Assembly: GCA_016703105.1 (NCBI GenBank)
Contig: JADJCS010000005.1
Location: 1 to 64,000, forward strand
DNA from: Flavobacteriales bacterium
GTDB lineage: Bacteria; Bacteroidota; Bacteroidia; Flavobacteriales_F; PHOS-HE28
Direction of reading: 5' to 3'
Length of the DNA stretch: 64,000 bases
Each line of letters opens with the position of its first letter. The first letter of the stretch is position 1. The notes beneath the pieces were generated by a model. It did not search any database, was not told the origin of the DNA, and worked only from the letters and a program-made list of their open reading frames with translations. The position numbers were made by a program, and so were the translations under genes. Positions 62,023 to 64,000 of the stretch are shown here, one piece after another.

Positions 62023-62865
62023 GTGCTACCTGCGGGCACCGAAGATCTGATCACCGCGGCCATCGCCGAGGATATCGGTGATGGCGACCACACAACCTTG
62101 GGCACGATCCCCGCCACCGCGCGCGGCGGCATGCGGCTGTTGGTGAAGCAACCCGGCGTGCTGGCCGGGGTGGAGGTGGCCCGTCTGATCTGCGCGCACG
62201 CTGACCCGAACCTGCACCTGCGCGTATTGCTCGAAGATGGTGCCAACGTGGCGCCCGGTGATATGGCCTTCACCCTGAACGGACCGGTGCGCTCTTTGCT
62301 CACCACCGAACGGGTGTTGCTCAACTTCATGCAGCGCCTCAGCGGTATCGCTACCATGACCCGCCATTTCGTCGACGCCATCGAGGGCACCGGGTGCCGG
62401 GTGCTGGATACGCGGAAAACGACCCCGACCATGCGCGCACTGGAGAAATGGGCCGTGCTGATAGGAGGCGGCGAGAACCACCGCTTCGGGCTTTACGATA
62501 TGGTGATGATCAAGGACAACCATGTGGACTTCGCCGGAGGCATAGCCAACGCCATAGAAGCCGCACGCCGCTACCTCGCCGATCGCGGATTGGACCTACC
62601 CATCGAGGTGGAGACCCGTACCCTCGACGAAGTGCGACAGGTGCTCGTACTCGGCGGTGTGCAACGCATCATGCTTGACAATTTCGCCCTTCCCGACCTG
62701 CGCAAAGCGGTGGACCTCATCAATGGTCATTACCCCACGGAGGCTTCCGGCGGCATCACGTTGGATACCGCGCGCGCCTATGCGGAATGCGGAGTGAACT
62801 TCATCTCCGTGGGCGCCTTGACCCATAGCCCAGGCAGCCTTGACCTGAGCCTCAAAGCCCTTTGA
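62023..62865 (+). CDS. nadC: Nicotinate-nucleotide pyrophosphorylase (carboxylating)
   Basis: The 280-residue enzyme makes nicotinate mononucleotide from quinolinate and PRPP in NAD synthesis. Core words are AIAEDIGDGDHTT, LLNFMQRLSGIAT, VLDTRKTTPTMRALEKWAV, GGGENHRFGLYDMVMIKDNHV, IEVETRTLDE and SGGITLDTARAYAECGVNFISVGALTHS. All are intact. The start is a GTG at 62023, right after the DUF4783 stop; no ATG lies nearby in frame. yihY follows 6 bases after the stop. Confidence 0.95.
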   Translation: MLPAGTEDLITAAIAEDIGDGDHTTLGTIPATARGGMRLLVKQPGVLAGVEVARLICAHADPNLHLRVLLEDGANVAPGDMAFTLNGPVRSLLTTERVLLNFMQRLSGIATMTRHFVDAIEGTGCRVLDTRKTTPTMRALEKWAVLIGGGENHRFGLYDMVMIKDNHVDFAGGIANAIEAARRYLADRGLDLPIEVETRTLDEVRQVLVLGGVQRIMLDNFALPDLRKAVDLINGHYPTEASGGITLDTARAYAECGVNFISVGALTHSPGSLDLSLKAL

Positions 62866-62871
62866 GCCATC

Positions 62872-63825
62872 ATGTGGGAACGGATCAAACGGAAGGCCCT
62901 CTTCTCCCGTGCGTTCCGCATCCTGGTCCGATGGTCCAAACAAGTGCGGCTCCCCGGCTTCGGCGGCTTCAGTCTTTACGCCATCTCGCGGTTCTTCTTC
63001 GAGGCGCTGGCCACCGGCCGGGTGGATACGCGCGCTTCGGCCATCGCCTTCAAGCTCTTCGTGGCCTTCTTCCCGGCGGTGATCGTCCTGCTCACGCTCA
63101 TCCCGTACATCCCCATCGACGATCTCCAGGCGAAGTTGCTCAGCACCTTCCAGAGCATGCTTCCTTACGAAGTGTACACTTTCGTGGAAAGCACCTTGCA
63201 CGATCTGGTGCTTAAGAAACACGGCACCTTGCTCTCCGTGAGCTTCGTGGTAGGTGTTTATGTGGCCAGCAACAGTGTGAACGCGATCCTGCTCGGTTTC
63301 AGCGGAAGTACCAATCTCACCACCTGGCACACCCCGTTCAAGCAACGCATGTTGAGCCTGGGCCTCTTATTCGCCCTCACCATCCTAGTGATGATCGCCA
63401 TTCCGGTGCTCACGATCAGCAACGCCGTGGTGGCCTGGATGGACGAGCACGGCCACCTCTCCAGTTCGCTCGAGGTGCTGGGGCTCTTCGCCGCCAAATG
63501 GAGCATCCTCATGGTACTGGTGCTGGCGATGCTGGGGTTGCTCTACAACGCCGGTGATCCTTCACGGCAACGGTACCATTGGATCACCCCGGGCGCGATC
63601 CTCGCACTCGTCCTCATTCTCGTTCTTTCCAAGGCGCTCACCTTCGTGTTCTCCAATATCACCGATTACAACGCGCTCTATGGCTCCATTGGAGCTATCC
63701 TGGCCGTGCAGCTGTGGATCTATTTGAACATGATCGCCCTGTTGGTGGGATACGAGTTGAACATCAGCATCTCACGCGCACGGCATGACCACCGCGTGGA
63801 GCTGCGGCCCATCTCACGTTCGTAA
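62872..63825 (+). CDS. YihY/BrkB family inner-membrane protein
   Basis: A 317-residue protein with six to seven hydrophobic segments and the family words RASAIAFKLFVAFFPAVIVLLTLIPYIP, SNSVNAILLGF, RQRYHWITPGAI and YGSIGAILAVQLWIYLNMIALLVGYELN. It was once annotated as ribonuclease BN in error; family members are membrane proteins of uncertain function. It ends with a basic tail. It probably belongs to the same unit as nadC. Confidence 0.9.
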   Translation: MWERIKRKALFSRAFRILVRWSKQVRLPGFGGFSLYAISRFFFEALATGRVDTRASAIAFKLFVAFFPAVIVLLTLIPYIPIDDLQAKLLSTFQSMLPYEVYTFVESTLHDLVLKKHGTLLSVSFVVGVYVASNSVNAILLGFSGSTNLTTWHTPFKQRMLSLGLLFALTILVMIAIPVLTISNAVVAWMDEHGHLSSSLEVLGLFAAKWSILMVLVLAMLGLLYNAGDPSRQRYHWITPGAILALVLILVLSKALTFVFSNITDYNALYGSIGAILAVQLWIYLNMIALLVGYELNISISRARHDHRVELRPISRS

Positions 63826-63858
63826 CCGCGCGCGTTCGGTACTTTGCGGTCCCGATCC

Positions 63859-64000
63859 ATGCGTCTCCTTCTCGCTACCATCGTCCTGCTTCTTTGCGCC
63901 AGTTCCCGGGCCCAGCGGTTCGATCCGCTGCGCCCACCGAACACGTTCCGCAACGCCGACAACCCGCACTACTGGAGAAACCGCCCACCCTACTGGGGTT
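63859..64000 (+). CDS. Probable secreted M1-family metallopeptidase, 3' truncated by the window edge
   Basis: The first 47 residues are a signal peptide (MRLLLATIVLLLCASSRAQ) and the mature start RFDPLRPPNTFRNADNPHYW then RNRPPYWG. The N-x-DNP-x-YW-x-NRPP pattern is the opening I associate with exported M1 aminopeptidase-like proteins of Bacteroidota. The zinc-binding region lies beyond the window, so the call depends on this opening alone. A word TACTTTG at 63840-63846 may be its promoter. Confidence 0.55.
   Translation, partial: MRLLLATIVLLLCASSRAQRFDPLRPPNTFRNADNPHYWRNRPPYWG

Overview
This window reads as chromosome of a GC-rich member of the Bacteroidota, most likely order Flavobacteriales. 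The evidence is the many secreted proteins with type IX secretion (T9SS) C-terminal sorting domains, long PKD-domain adhesins with gliding-motility-type C-termini, a PorP/SprF outer-membrane protein, short 5' leaders without obvious Shine-Dalgarno sequences, and a recurring promoter-like word TAC-N-TT(T/C)G that matches the Bacteroidota -7 element TAnnTTTG. No rRNA gene or complete tRNA is visible. I cannot name the species.

Layout. 1-2.4 kb: 3' end of a T9SS protein, then an AraC-type regulator. 2.5-8.1 kb: a same-strand run of a T9SS protein, a PDZ/alpha-beta hydrolase, a DUF885 lipoprotein and two PD40 propeller proteins, three of them joined by tight or TGATG junctions. 8.1-14.6 kb: an accessory patch with a truncated secreted gene, palindromic repeats, a WYFG-type T9SS protein, a broken fibronectin-type gene, an IS110 element, a poly-G tract, a tRNA-like fragment, a TPR remnant and a YeiH-type transporter. 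14.6-24.1 kb: an ABC-F ATPase, a second poly-G/repeat patch, and a minus-strand motility/adhesion locus (1505-aa PKD protein, TPR-PD40 protein, PorP/SprF protein). 24.2-28.6 kb: an FAD oxidoreductase that lacks the redox cysteines, then an MbnP-like protein with two di-haem peroxidase genes, one frameshifted. 28.7-37.5 kb: AddA-like and AddB-like repair nuclease subunits flanking an ElaA acetyltransferase, a second PKD protein and a small conserved gene.

37.5-46.6 kb: a T9SS protein, an OmpR-type regulator, and a nearly complete menaquinone operon (thioesterase/MenI candidate, MenF, MenD, MenB, MenA, MenC, MenE; no MenH). 46.6-53.7 kb: RluD, a 740-aa T9SS protein and a PASTA protein on the minus strand, a frameshifted sulfotransferase, Ddl and RdgB. 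53.7-61.1 kb: a surface-polysaccharide island (flippase, three glycosyltransferases, a polytopic membrane protein, a methyltransferase). 61.1-64 kb: RlmH, a DUF4783 protein, NadC, a YihY/BrkB membrane protein and the start of a probable secreted M1 peptidase.

The most distinctive element is the leader of the IS110 transposase. It can fold into two consecutive stem/internal-loop/hairpin domains, the layout known for IS110 bridge RNAs. The two loop strands of the second domain match the two ends of the element, as a donor-binding loop should. The other recurrent theme is a set of one-base frameshifts, most in short homopolymers, plus two poly-G tracts. Together these make base-level assembly error a serious alternative to true pseudogenes here.
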